Shown here piece by piece: positions 34,689 through 46,159 of a DNA stretch of 64,000 nucleotides (position 1 is its first letter; each line of letters starts with the position of its first letter). The stretch is from Reticulascus tulasneorum. Its lineage: Eukaryota > Ascomycota > Sordariomycetes > Glomerellales > Reticulascaceae. Location: NCBI GenBank assembly GCA_001557505.1, contig LSAX01000008.1, forward strand, positions 1,116,001-1,180,000, in the 5' to 3' direction. A program made the translations under genes and the position numbers. The notes beneath the pieces are model-generated. The model was not told the DNA's origin and searched no databases. It saw only the letters and a list, made by a program, of their open reading frames with translations.

Positions 34689-36359
34689 ATGAAGATATAC
34701 AACTCGCAACCTATTTCAATCCCTCGGAATAAGAACCTTACCGAGCTGCTCCACGAAACAGCATATCCTCTTCCGAAGTCTCACTTGATTGCGAAAGACA
34801 ACCTCACGAACCGAAGCCTAACACTTGGAGAACTTCGGGATCGAGCTGGGAGAATCGCAAAGGGACTCAAGGATGACTTAAATCCGCAAGATCAAGCTCG
34901 GTGGGCCATTGTCTTGCCGAACAGCGTCGAGTTCATCGAAATATTCCATGCCATTCTGTGGACAGGCGGAATAGTGTGTCCAGTCAACTATGCACTGAAG
35001 GCGTCAGAAATTGGGCACAGCTTCGCAGTCTCGAGGCCTCACTTTGTGGTCTCGTACGGACCGACTGTGACCGCTATCAACGAGGCACTCGATGTCGCAG
35101 CGAAAGATCTGGAACAGGAAGGAGTAAAGTGGACTCGTCCGACAGTTCTGACCATTATCTCTAAATCACCTGGACTCAAGCATATTCCCAACGACTTCTT
35201 TGCTTCAAAGCGTTTGCCGATCCCATATTGGCCTGACACCACGAAAAGACTTGCATCGATCCATCTCTCGTCCGGAACAACAGGCAAGCCTAAAGGCGTT
35301 GAATTGACTCATCATAACTTCGTTTCGAATGTTTTTCAACTCTTCGCCCATGACCGGACGCAATTTCACCCGGCCTCCCGGACTGTCGCCTTCACGCCCT
35401 GGGCACACATCGCAATGACCACAATGCCGATGTTTCTTGGCCCATATACAGGCATGTTTCATCACGCAATGCCGCAATACAACCTCGAAGCGTTTGCGGA
35501 GCTCGTAAGCTCAAATCAAGCAACCTCATTCCAGGGTGTCCCCAGCGTGGTGATAGCAATGACGAATACGGATGTCACGGAGCGTCACGATTTTTCAAAA
35601 GCGCAAATGATTAACATCGGGGGAGCCCCTTTGAAGCCGGAACAAATCAAAAAGTTATTAAGTAGAGCACCGTGGCGTCTGATACAGGCGTACGGAATGA
35701 CAGAAGCGGCAGGATATGTTGCGTACCAACAATTTGAGGAGAGCATTCCTGAAGGATCCACAGGAAAGCTCCTTCCGGGCGTTGAAGCCTGCTTGAAGAA
35801 AGAGGGAAGCGCAGATGACGCGCCGAATGGCGGTCCTGGCGAGCTCTGGCTCCGCGGTCCCAACATCACCTCCGGCTACGCTTTCAATCCCGAAGCGAAC
35901 GTCAAGGCTTTTCCCATGAAGGGATGGTACAATACTGGTGACGTCTGTCGCATCGATACTCAAGGTCGGGTATCCATTATTGGGCGTACCAAGGAACTGA
36001 TAAAGTACAAGGGCTTCCAGGTCAGTCCTGCAGAGCTCGAGCAATACATCAATTCGCACGCGCACGTAGTAGAAGGTGGAGTGGGAGCGCTTTGGGACGA
36101 GGCTCAACTCACGGACTTACCCACCGCATGGGTGATACTGAAAGATCACTTCAGCAGTGACAAAGAGAAAAAGAGAGCTTTAAGGGAGGTGCACGCCGCT
36201 ATTGATGACCAAGTGAGTGGGTATAAAAAGCTGAGGGGAGGAGTGTGGCTTGTTGGCAGGCTGCCGAGGAATGCAACAGGAAAGATTCTGAGGAAGGAGT
36301 TGGTACAGATGACCGACGGCCTGTGTTCTTTGGAACAGCCATTGGTCTCCAAACTCTGA
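34689..36359 (+). CDS. Peroxisomal acyl/aryl-CoA ligase B (SKL tail)
   Basis: A single-exon AMP-forming ligase of 556 residues. The start is the ATG at 34689; no ATG lies upstream in the same frame. Motifs in order: 'LSSGTTGKPKGVELTHHN' (about residue 195), 'QAYGMTEAAGY' (about 335), 'GWYNTGDVC' (about 415), 'GRTKELIKYKGFQVSPAELE' (about 435) and 'RNATGKILRKEL' (about 530). The last residues 'LVSKL' are a canonical PTS1, so the enzyme should be peroxisomal. It differs from ligase A in gene structure (no introns against two) and in substrate-pocket residues such as 'TPWAHIAMTTM' against 'PSFSHIYGICSG', so a different substrate is likely. It is divergent from AtuA-like gene 2 and followed by an ABM-repeat gene on the same strand. 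Confidence 0.93.
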   Translation: MKIYNSQPISIPRNKNLTELLHETAYPLPKSHLIAKDNLTNRSLTLGELRDRAGRIAKGLKDDLNPQDQARWAIVLPNSVEFIEIFHAILWTGGIVCPVNYALKASEIGHSFAVSRPHFVVSYGPTVTAINEALDVAAKDLEQEGVKWTRPTVLTIISKSPGLKHIPNDFFASKRLPIPYWPDTTKRLASIHLSSGTTGKPKGVELTHHNFVSNVFQLFAHDRTQFHPASRTVAFTPWAHIAMTTMPMFLGPYTGMFHHAMPQYNLEAFAELVSSNQATSFQGVPSVVIAMTNTDVTERHDFSKAQMINIGGAPLKPEQIKKLLSRAPWRLIQAYGMTEAAGYVAYQQFEESIPEGSTGKLLPGVEACLKKEGSADDAPNGGPGELWLRGPNITSGYAFNPEANVKAFPMKGWYNTGDVCRIDTQGRVSIIGRTKELIKYKGFQVSPAELEQYINSHAHVVEGGVGALWDEAQLTDLPTAWVILKDHFSSDKEKKRALREVHAAIDDQVSGYKKLRGGVWLVGRLPRNATGKILRKELVQMTDGLCSLEQPLVSKL

Positions 36360-36871
36360 TTATAGAAAGCCCAGCACAAGAGAATGGTGTTCAATGTCAG
36401 ATTGCTGCTCCATCCTTTTGGCATCCGCAACCCCACCATCTGTTAGGGAAGGGGATAGGAGGCGGTTGGTAGGGACATTTCGGCCGCAGGGTCTCTCAAG
36501 GCACAATTCATGCTACGAATATAAGAATCCACTTCACAGCTAAAAGCCTAACAAATAGAGTCTCACTAGATGTCCCAATTTGAAGTTATTTTCCCCTGTT
36601 GCCGGGCTCGAATGTCCTCGCGTATGGGTTCGGTTATTGAAATGCCCCTCTTCCCCACTGCGGGGTGATTGTGGAGTATCGATGACGAGATTCCAAGATG
36701 GGATTCTGTTTTGTTCCCCAAAGCTCCCACATTTGTCGATACATCATTACTTTGTGGTGCTGTTTTGCCAGCTGCCTGCACTTACACATATATACAGAAA
36801 TACAGCTTTCCTGTTGTATTTATGCACTATTCAGCGTCTACTGGACCCAAACAGTATCACGTTACAGCAAG
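36360..36871. other. Intergenic, nothing seen
   Basis: This stretch contains the 3' region of CoA ligase B and the upstream region of the ABM-repeat gene. No motif was recognised. Confidence 0.45.
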
Positions 36872-37657
36872 ATGAGTCGTCTCTTGAGCCTTATGGCCAT
36901 ACCCATGACCACTGTCGAGAACAGAGAAGAGGTAAAACAAAGAAGCGGACCAAGGAGTTGCATCCTCGTTCGAATCAGTTGCTTATGATCACTAGTTTCT
37001 GAGGTACCTCGAGTCTGCAGGGAAGCATGCCCTGAAGAATGAGCCTGGCACCTTGAAGTACGCGGCTTTCGTACCGCGTGACCCAGCACAGGACAAAATT
37101 GTTTGGGTCATTGAAGAGTATGTTCCTTCTGTTGCCAACTTGATGAAATGGGAATCTAAAATTCGTGCAGATTTGTCGATCAGGCTGCCTCTGATGCACA
37201 CATGGCTCTCCCCGTCGTAAAAGATATGCTGAAATGGATAACAAACGATCAGAGCCCCCTCGCCGGACCACCGACGCCATACAACCTCACTTATCTCTCC
37301 GAGACATTCCACTTCTCTCGCCCCGAGGTTCTCAAAACACGGGACCCATGGGTTATCATTGCCGATCTGGCGTACAAGCCCGACGGAGTGAAGACGTCGG
37401 AGCCATACTGGCAGGCGGTTGTCGATACCGGCAGGGACTCCGAGCCGGGCACTCTAGTGTATGGGATTGCGAAAGATCCGAATGATGAGAATCGACTTTT
37501 TACCATTGAGGCTTACGAGAGCGACGATTATCTGAAGAGTGTACATGTCAAGAGCAAGGCGATCGAGGAGAGCATTAGGAATACCAAGCATTTACGAACG
37601 GGCGTCAGTTGGACGTATCTAAGACTCGTCAGTGGGTTTCTGCATAAAGATGCATAG
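36872..37657 (+). CDS. Double ABM-repeat (dimeric alpha/beta barrel) protein
   Basis: Exons 36872-36931, 36996-37117 and 37171-37657 join in frame into 222 residues. The protein is an internal duplication of an ABM-type ferredoxin-like unit (PF03992): 'NEPGTLKYAAFVPRD' in the first half lines up with 'SEPGTLVYGIAKDPND' in the second, and each is followed by an acidic beta strand ('VWVIEEF', 'LFTIEAY') and a His about ten residues later. ABM-type proteins include cofactor-free monooxygenases of aromatic or polyketide compounds and other small-molecule enzymes; the reaction cannot be assigned. No secretion or peroxisome signal is visible. Its place between CoA ligase B and AtuA-like gene 3 suggests a part in the catabolic route. 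Confidence 0.82.
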
Positions 37658-38263
37658 ATATTACGCGATTCTTAATAATACAAAGAGTCGCCTCTGTGTT
37701 TTTAACCTGTTAATCTAACGAGTCCCATCTTGAACATCGTTCGCATGTCCTGTCTTTCCCAATTCGATGCCCAGCCCCGGCACGATGCGGATCGAGCAAG
37801 GCATGGTTCCAAATAGCCAATAGCCACAGGGTGGTTATCATAACCGAGATATGTAGTCCGTTGGGCTGGTTACAAATCAACTGTGGTGCTATTGAATATG
37901 AGGGATTGCCAGACCCTGAATCATTGTCATGCGGGGTTGGAAACGCCTCATTCGTGGTATGGAGATCTGTACCCGGACGGGTACTGAATCATTAGCGTGA
38001 TCCAACTCTTGACTGGGGCCAACTGAGCGGCGCCATCAACCCCGCCTCCTTAGACAGTTTAGCTGTCATGGGAACGAATCGCACGTGGAATACTAACTGC
38101 GGATTGTGTATGTATATCCGTAAGATGAGAGTATTTGAAGGCATGGCCCCCTACTCTCAGCGAGACACTGAACAGAGGCCAGCTCAAGAGATTTCCCACA
38201 GAGTTGTCGAAATCTTCCCCAGAAACTCAAATTCTTCAATTACTCTTTGCTTTACCAGTCAAC
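37658..38263. other. Upstream region of AtuA-like gene 3
   Basis: No gene and no clear control site were found. The last ~100 bases before 38264 are pyrimidine-rich, as is usual for fungal leader regions. Confidence 0.4.
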
Positions 38264-40400
38264 ATGGCTCCCAGTGCCACGAACGGTACCAACGGTACCA
38301 ATGGCTCTCGCGCCCATGGCGAGAAGCGGCCAATCAGGATTGCAGGTTGCTCCGGAGGTATGAGATAAGACAAAACACCACTCCAAGTAAGGATGCAGTT
38401 ATCTAACGTTTGTGACATCTTCAGGCGTCTATGACCGAAAAAGAGCCATTCATGACATGGCAAAGAATGAAGATGTAGACGTCATTACCGGTGACTGGAT
38501 GTCAGAATGCAATATGACACTCCGAGGCTCAGACAAGCGAGACAGACTTGCGCAATCGAAAATGTCTTCTGGCTCAACTGTGGTGGCCAAAGGATACGAG
38601 CCATACTTCCTCGACGAGCTCGACCCCGCTATCCCGTGGTTGGCAAAGCGAGGAATAAAGATTGCAGTCAATGCCGGTGCAAGTGATGTACACGGTCTCG
38701 CGGTAGCGGTCAAGGAACTCATCAAGAAGCATGGCGTCGATCTCAAGGTCGGTGTCGTTGACGGAGACGATGTAACCGACGCGGTGCTAGATCTATACAA
38801 AAAAGGTATTAACCCAGAATTCTTTGGGTAGCTGCGTTGTCCAGCTGACACAATACTCAGGCGAGAAGTTTCTCAATCTGCCCGCCAATAAGGCAATCCA
38901 GGACTGGGGCTTCGACCCCGTCTGCGCACAATGCTACCTCGGCGGCACTGGAATTGCTGAGTGCTTCAATGCTGGGGCTGATATTGTTCTCTGCGGTCGG
39001 GTTGCGGATGCGTCTGTCACTGTTGGTGCGGCCATGTGGTGGCATGGTTGGACCCGCGAGAATCTCCCCGAGCTTGCTGGTGCCCTGATGACTGGTCACA
39101 TCATCGAGTGCAGCACGTACGCCACGGGTGGATACTACTCTGGATTCAAGGACCTTGGCACAAACGATACTGATATGGGCTGTGAGTATGTCTTGGCCTG
39201 ATGTTAGCTCTTCGCTAACTTGATGAAGACCCTATTGCTGCCATTGACGAGAAGGGCGAGGCTGTTATCACAATGGAGAAAGGGAAGCACGGTCTCGTAA
39301 ATATCGCCACTGTTGCCAGTCAACTTCTCTACGAAATCCAAGGACCACTATACTATAACTCCGATGTAACCGCATCTATCGAAGACATGCACCTCAAGCA
39401 AGTCGGAAAGAATGCAGTCCACGTCTCTGGCGTCAAAGGCCTGCCTCCACCAGCAACAACTAAAGGTATGTTCAGCTCTCTCTACGGTGTTAATCCTATC
39501 CACTAACCATCTACAGTCGGAATCACTGCCAAAGGCGGCTGGCAAGCGGAATTCCACTTCTACCTTACCGGTCTTGACATCCCCGAAAAAGCCGCCATGA
39601 TCGAGCGCCAAACTAAAGCTCAGATGGGCGAGCATATCAAGAAGTTCTCCTGCTTGAAGTTCATGATCGCGGGTGGCGTACCAGACAACCCACAATCTCA
39701 AGAGGAGGCCACAGTGGACATGCGCATCTTCGCCCAGACCCGAGACCCGGGTCTGCTTTCAGGAAATAACTTTGTTGACTCCGACCGCGGCTCTTTTGCC
39801 CGTTTCTGCATCGAGAATCTGCTCCAGGGTTATCCTGGCAGCACCATGGCGCCAGATATGCGTACAGCAATTGGGCGCCCATTCTTCGAGTACTGGGTCA
39901 GTCTCCTGCCACAGTCTTTCGTGAAGGAGACGGCGCATTTGCCAGACGGCACGGTGGTGGACATCCCCAGTCCGACTGTGGTGAAGACGTACGAGAGAGA
40001 ACAACCCAGCTATGATACCGCATCTCCGATTGATCTGTCAAGTCTCGGACCTACGACTCGTGCACCGCTAGGTTACATCGCGCTCGGCCGGTCGGGCGAC
40101 AAGAGCTCCAACTGCAATTTGGGTCTCTTTGTCCGAAATGATGATGAGTGGGACTGGCTTCGGACTACACTCAGCACTGGAAAGATCCGGGAGCTGCTCG
40201 GAAAGGATGACACGGGGGCCCAGATTGACCGCTGCGAATTCCCCAACATCCGTGCTGTACATTTCTTGCTGAAGGATCATCTCGATCGTGGATTCAACTC
40301 GACAAGCAGTTTCGACAGCTTGGGCAAGAACCTATGCGAGTATATCAGGTCAAAACACGTGGATATCCCAAACAAGTTCTTGGAGCGGGGGCGAATTTGA
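38264..40400 (+). CDS. AtuA-like protein 3
   Basis: Five exons; introns near 38359-38424, 38806-38860, 39182-39228 and 39465-39516, all keeping frame. The protein has about 630 residues. A short Asn/Gly/Thr repeat ('NGTNGTNGS') precedes the family start 'IRIAGCSGGVYDRKRA'. Other signatures: 'KIAVNAGASDVHGL', 'WGFDPVCAQCYLGG', 'GADIVLCGRVADASVT', 'GHIIECSTYATGGYYS', and in the C-terminal domain 'LGYIALGRSGDKSSNCN'. It closely matches copy 1 along the whole length, including 'RAVHFLLKDHLDRG' and the end 'FLERGRI', and two intron places correspond in part. The two probably arose by duplication, while copy 2 is older. No peroxisomal tail is present. Function as for copy 1: family known from acyclic terpene breakdown, reaction not established. 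Confidence 0.92.
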
Positions 40401-40471
40401 AGGCGATTGTCATTAGCGGATTGTATTTAGCATTATCTGTATTTGAAATACATTATTCTTATCATCATATA

Positions 40472-41488
40472 TCATGGCCATTGTAGCCCGACCCATTTCT
40501 CGGATGCAGTCCACAGTTTCTCTGAAGTTTCCTCGTTCTCGGCATGTGGCGCCGGCTTGTCGACGTGACAGTCCTTCAAAAACGACCCATTCAGCTCCGG
40601 CTTGGACAGCTCCGGTGCGAAAGATGAACAGATGTAGGTCGCTGTCGCCTGTTGGTTCGTCTGAAACTTCAAACCGAAACTATCCACTATCGCGGTGGCT
40701 TCTTCAATCGAGAACTCTCGCATCATGTTCGTCTTTGCAACGCCGGGGTGCATTGTCACAGCGTTGAACCCGCGTCGGGCGAGCGCTTTGGTGAAGTGGA
40801 TATTGGCAGACTTGGAGCGGCCGTAGGCGCGATCCTTGTCGTACGTCTTGCCACCCTGAGTGCTGAGTTAGTACCGACTCTTAAAATTGAAGAACCTAAA
40901 CCTACATTGAAGTTTGGGTCTTCTACGTTGACATCTTCCATCCAATGTTGCATGCTCGCGACATTGACGATGCGAGCGCCGGGTGCCAGCTTATTGGCGA
41001 TTAACCCCGTAAATAGGAAATGGCCAACGTGGCCAATAGCAAATGTTTTTTCCAGTCCCTCTTCTGTTGTCGTAAATTCTCGTATGCCGTTGAGGGATGC
41101 GCTGTTGACGAGAATATCAATATTTTCCGGGTAAGTTTGTACTTCCGCCGCGGCATTGCGCACAGAAACCTGGGAACCCAGGTCCACGACTAGTGCTCGG
41201 ACAGTCACTTGGGGATTGATCTCCTTGAGTTCGTCTACTACTTTCTGGATGTTGGCTGGACTTCTGGATGCCAGTATAAGGACTTCGGGATTGTGAACTG
41301 CGATGGTCTGGAGGTACTCCGCAGCCAGACTATTGGCCGAGACACCCGTGATAAGAACTAGAGCATGTCAGGATATAGCGTCGAAAAGACTGAGCTAGGA
41401 ACTTACTATTCTTGCCTACGATTTGGTCCTTGTAGTACTCCGCAACAGTGGTGGCATCGGTTGCAGAGCCCCAAGTGTTTGGATCCAT
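40472..41488 (-). CDS. SDR-family protein with an altered cofactor motif
   Basis: Three exons from the ATG at 41488; introns near 41358-41409 and 40855-40906. The protein has about 300 residues and resembles retinol-dehydrogenase/WWOX-type SDRs: 'RIVNVASMQHW' with the catalytic Ser, and 'YGRSKSANIHF' with Tyr and Lys. The nucleotide loop reads 'LITGVSANSLAAEYL'; the second and third glycines of the usual TGxxxGxG are Asn/Ser/Ala, so NAD(P) binding may be weak or changed. The place of the usual NNAG motif is taken by 'VNSASLNG'. It is convergent with AtuA-like gene 3 (71 bases between the stops), which makes it a likely right border of the catabolic island. The C-terminus 'LQWP' has no targeting tail. 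Confidence 0.88.
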
Positions 41489-43467
41489 TTCAGAAGGTAT
41501 GGAGAGTGTTGGCTTGGACTTAGTTGGAAGCAGCTAGTTTTACTGATAATGTTGGATATGGTTCAAAGAATTGGGCGACAGTTGGGTGAATAGGTAAGAG
41601 GCGACTGTCTGGTGAGGGTTGGGTATGATAATTCTTCCATTTCCCAGATCCCAACGCGCTGGTCTCCTGTACTTATACAATCGTCTCGGTGCATATTGTA
41701 GACGATAATATCCAAGGAAAAACGGAACAGACTTATGGTGGTAGCCCAGCGCTGGCCGCAAAAATCCATCATCGTCGTGACTGATGACCATGGTGTCGGT
41801 TCGGACCCGTGGTGCTTGCCGAGTACTCCCAGGTCCGATTCGTGCCCATTGGCCAGTCCGCCGTCAGCCATCTGACTAGTGACGAGGTGCTGTCACGCTT
41901 CTTGTTGATTGGCGAAGCTGGCGTCAGCAACTCTTTTCTTGGGCGGTGAACCCACCTTTTTGGCAGTACTACGTACTAGGTAGTAAGCAGCTCCGTTTGC
42001 GTCGGCCGATTTGCAGATTTTGTTGGCCTGAGGCACCCGGACCCTATTGGCACTTGGCAAATGCTACATCGTATCGCGGAAATCCTAAAGATACCCTGAT
42101 CAGTCCGCGGATGTTAATTCGATGTCCAAGTAGGTAGGCAGCTGTAAAATAGATTAAGGTGGCTGATAGTATCAGATTGTACGAAGCTACAAGTTGGGCC
42201 TGCCCGATCTGGCGTACAAACTCTGGCCGACTAAACAACTACGCAACGATCACAGAATGATTCATAAAAGAATATCCACCTCAGAACCTGAACGGTCCAG
42301 CCCTACGAGCCTCTGGAAAAATAGTTTTAGTCTTCGTCACGATCATTAGTCCACGGAAAAGGCCATCAAGGGATGAGTTCCTTGCATGCACATTCGAGCG
42401 AATGGGAGTGGCTAGTTGGGGGGCTATTGATGCCTGAATAGGCAAGTCCCCAATGCCCATTATCGCCGATCCTCACTGCGTCCCGGCCGTACCGAACCGC
42501 AAATGCACAAAAGTCAGGAGTAATCTGCCAAAGAAACAAAGTCCAAATATGAAAAATGAACATACTATCGATTCAAAACAGCGAATATACTGTTTTGTTT
42601 TCCCTTTGTACGCCGCCTCGTCCAGTCTGCAATTGCTCGCCCAGGACTATCATGTCCAAGGAAATTATCAACAGGGTAACAGTACCCATAGAGGGTGACG
42701 ACCTGGCTACAGCCGCAGACAGGCTCGGCCAGGGCCTGATGGGAAGGTTACAGCAGTTGAACATTCAGTAAAAATGAGGGAAAATGCAGCTTGGCCAGGA
42801 TGAATGTTCTTGGTAGATCGATCTGAACCCAAATTACACCACGGCAGTGTGGTTGGATCGTCCATGCTGTGACCTGCCCAAAACAGCAATGCCGTAGAGA
42901 TGCCGGCAATGATGTACAAGCGCTGCTGCAACCCGGTCTTGTGACCCTGAGACAAATGCCGAAAGGCGATCTCCACAATGACATTGGCGGCAAGGAACAC
43001 AAGATCGTACGCTAATCGCTTTGAGAAAGTGGTCAAAGTTTCAAATATGCAGGCTCCTGCCAACAAAGTCTATGCTGCGATCCCACCGAAGTCGGAATAG
43101 ATTGATTCTGGAAGCTTGACAATCTTGTAAACCACCCAGCGTCCGAGTGATACGCTGACGAGACATTTCTATCGTCCTTCTGCCCGTGGCGCATCGTTCC
43201 ACGTGGCAGCCTCTCACCTCAAGGCATGCTTGTTTGCCTCCTTCCACATACGTGTACGGCCTCCGTCCCTGAGAGTTTGAGCTCAAGAAATGACCGATCG
43301 CCAAGCCCAATGCCACATTGCACGAAACTATGGCTATAAGGACCTGAAGTATCCTCATCGAGGAACCACACTTGGTTATTCGACAGCAGTACTGCACCAA
43401 AGACAAATACTGAATCCCCGAACCCGACCTTTCTAAAATTTAGCTCCAACTTTGATCTCTGCCCGCC
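41489..43467. other. Long intergenic stretch, no gene I can support
   Basis: Minus-strand frames at 42707-43066 and 43041-43406 contain hydrophobic stretches, for example 'LQVLIAIVSCNVALGLAIG', but they do not join into a recognisable protein. A plus-strand frame of 39 codons at 42649-42771 is also open. These may be traces of a decayed membrane-protein gene. The last bases are the upstream region of the aminopeptidase gene. Confidence 0.35.
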
Positions 43468-44759
43468 ATGCATCTTCCGGTGGCACTGATTGCGTTAGTA
43501 GCCACAGCGGGCGCGTTGAGTATTGGACGGCGCGAGCCGATAGAACCACTCTACAGGCTCGAGGTAGCTCCGGGCGATGTTCGGACAGTGACCGAGGACG
43601 AGAAGTGGGCGCTCAAGGCTGTAAGTGGTCTCACCTTGGAAGCCGTGCCGATCCTGATGATGCCTCTAGAAAGGTGTGAAGTTCTTTGATGTTACAGATC
43701 TCGACGAAACGCCCATTCCTACGCATATTCTTCGGAGTCGGGCCGCAGTTACATTCCCAACCAATATGAACCAGTCGGCATCGGTGAAGGCACTGATTTC
43801 GACGCTGAGCAAGACAAACTTGCAAACTAGTCTCCAAACTTTTTCCAACTTCCAAAACAGATATTACCAATCCACGTACGGCCAACAATCTTCCGCCTGG
43901 CTGCTGACACAGGTCAAGTCAGTCATCTCAGCGAGCGGTGCTACCGGTGCCACTGCGCAGGCTTTTACGCACTCGTGGGGGCAGTCAAGCATCATCGCAA
44001 CAATTCCAGGGAAGAGTGCAAAGACGATCGTTGTTGGTGCCCATCAAGACTCGGTCAACCTCAACAATCGTGTGTCAGGCCGAGCCCCCGGTGCTGGTAA
44101 GTCTATTCGCATTGTTTGCGAGCTCTGACCGCCGAGTTGGGACTGACTTTGATAGACGATGATGGTTCCGGATCTATGACCATTTTGGAGGCCATGCGAG
44201 TTCTCCTCAGCGACTCACGTGTTGCTTCAGGGGAAGCGCCGAACACTATCGAGTTTCACTGGTATGCTGCGGAGGAGGGCGGCTTACTTGGTAGCAGCGC
44301 AATCTTCAGCTCGTACTCCCAGGCTGGAAAGGATGTCAAAGCCATGTTCAACCAAGACATGACCGGCTATGTGAAGGCAGGAGCTGTTGAAGCCATGGGT
44401 GTAATCACGGACTTTGTTGACACTCCGTTGACCGAGTTCATCAAGAAAGTGATAACCGCTGTGAGTATTTTCCGCAGCTACCTACCCAGGGACTGCAATA
44501 ACACTGACACATCCGAATCAAGTACTGTGCAATCCCGTATGCCAGCACCAAGTGCGGTTACGCCTGCTCCGATCATGCCTCTGCATCAAAAGCAGGGTAC
44601 CCATCGGCTTTTGTCATTGAGTCGAGCTTTGAGAATAGTAGTCCATACATCCACACTACTTCGGACACCATTAGTACAGTGAACTTCAACCACATGATTG
44701 AGCATGCTAAGATGACAGTTGGTGCTGCCTTTGAGTTGGCTTTTGCAACAGCTTTGTAA
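43468..44759 (+). CDS. Secreted M28 aminopeptidase (leucine aminopeptidase type)
   Basis: Four exons; introns near 43622-43671, 44096-44154 and 44461-44521 restore frame. The protein has about 375 residues, starting with a signal peptide '[18 protein letters not shown]' and a propeptide. The zinc ligands and catalytic residues of family M28 are all in place: 'VGAHQDSVN' (His, Asp), 'GADDDGSGS' (bridging Asp), '[10 protein letters not shown]' (catalytic Glu and ligand Glu), 'NQDMTGY' (Asp) and 'CSDHAS' (His). It should remove N-terminal residues, preferably hydrophobic ones, from peptides outside the cell. It resembles the secreted LAP1-type enzymes of Aspergillus. It is not obviously tied to either metabolic cluster. 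Confidence 0.93.
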
Positions 44760-45458
44760 TTAGGATCAAGGAGACATGGCGAAGATGGGGCGAACGAGAA
44801 CCGGACATAGAACTGGTGGATTGCATAAGAGTTGAACTGGTTGAACGTGGGTTTAAAACTTCTGAGACTCCCGAGAGCCTATGCCCATGCAACGTGGCTT
44901 TAGAATCGCGACTGCGGGCCGAGCAAGATTCTACTCTTAAATTTCAGTTATCACATTGAGAACACAATTTTTTTGGTTCGGCTGTCGCCGTAATAAACGC
45001 GTTGAGATCTGATAGGTGTTCGTCTCGCCGCCATCACCGCTGTGCGCGTCCGGATGTAAGCTGCTCCTCCGGTTATATCGCTGGAGGCACCCTGGTCTTC
45101 GGAGACGTTTAATCGATCGTGTACCTACTCCAAGAGTATTTTTAGCATGAGAGGAGTCCCGGGAGTATGGAAGCGTACCGTACCTCTAATATAGCCGGCA
45201 TTTTAATCAAGACCTTGCATCCCTGGAATATGATATTATCCTCAATCTGGATGATTTCTTCGTGGAACTTCCTCATCACGAGCTTACAGGCACGGAATAT
45301 AGCGTTGAGTTTTGTCCATTGGGGATGTCCGAAGATGCTATTAAAGAGGTGGCTATTCTGTTCTATTGTTGATGATCAGAACAGTTTGAATCGACTACTG
45401 TGGCCTGCGAATCCAACTGAAAATCTCGGCGATCGAACAGCAGCAACACTTCTCAATC
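44760..45458. other. Intergenic, nothing seen
   Basis: This region lies downstream of the aminopeptidase gene and upstream of the DUF4360 gene. One open frame at 45167-45523 overlaps the next gene in another phase and has no coding support. Confidence 0.45.
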
Positions 45459-46159
45459 ATGCGTTCCTTCACGCGAAATGTGGCAGTTTTCCTGCCTGTT
45501 CTGGCACTGGCCCAAGACGATAGGCCATTCAGGCCGACAGTCGACCGAATGGACATGATCGGCCCCGGGTGCCCCATTGGCGCTGGAGGCACTGTTCAGT
45601 CCGTTCGTAATAATACCCCGGTTTTCAGCTTTCCGGAATGGGGACTCACCCTTGCCGACGTGGACCTCCAGGCTGAAGGTGCAGTTCCGTCTGTGGAAAA
45701 GTTCTGTCAGGAATCCATTGGCCTTGCCAACGGGCCCCCAAATTACCAACTTCGCATTGCAACTGTGACTCTCGGCGGATGGGCGGATCTGGATGATGGA
45801 AGCGAGATTGACTTGAGTGTTGCTACCTCTTTGGGGGATAAGCAAGCCGGAGTAAGCATTGTACAAGAGCGCAATTGATCCTCTACTAAAATTATTAGTC
45901 GCAAACGGCAATAGTGACGTCCGAGGATCTAAAGGAGGGCTTATGGGAGGCAGCGCTTCACACTTCCCCCGAGATTTGGTCCACTTGCGTAGGTGAAGAT
46001 GGCAAGGTACCGCTCATCAAGATCAAGACTACTGTCCGGCTGAATGGAACAGTGCTGGATAATGGAAGGATCTCGGGTGGCGTTGTCGGAGGTGCGCCAG
46101 ATGACCTGGAGAAAGCTTTAACACTGCATTTCCAGCCAGAGTGGCGGCCTTGTGCATAA
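45459..46159 (+). CDS. Secreted DUF4360 protein
   Basis: Two exons with an intron near 45852-45900 joining 'SLGDKQAG' to 'SQTAIVTSEDL'. The protein has about 215 residues with a signal peptide 'MRSFTRNVAVFLPVLALAQ'. The pattern 'GPGCPIGAGGTVQSV', a central 'LGGWADLDDGSEIDL', then 'IWSTCVGEDGKVPL' and the end 'WRPC' match the fungal DUF4360 family (PF14273) with its conserved cysteines. The function of the family is unknown; it is secreted and often expressed at the cell surface or in the medium. It lies just downstream of the PKS gene, the two being convergent. Confidence 0.8.

Noticed and set aside
42649..43473. Frames on both strands with hydrophobic segments, possibly a membrane protein or a short peptide gene.
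   Set aside because: The pieces do not join through believable introns, no family is recognised, and one minus-strand start would overlap the aminopeptidase start codon.
45167..45523. A 118-codon plus-strand frame.
   Set aside because: It overlaps the start of the DUF4360 gene in another phase and has no recognisable features.
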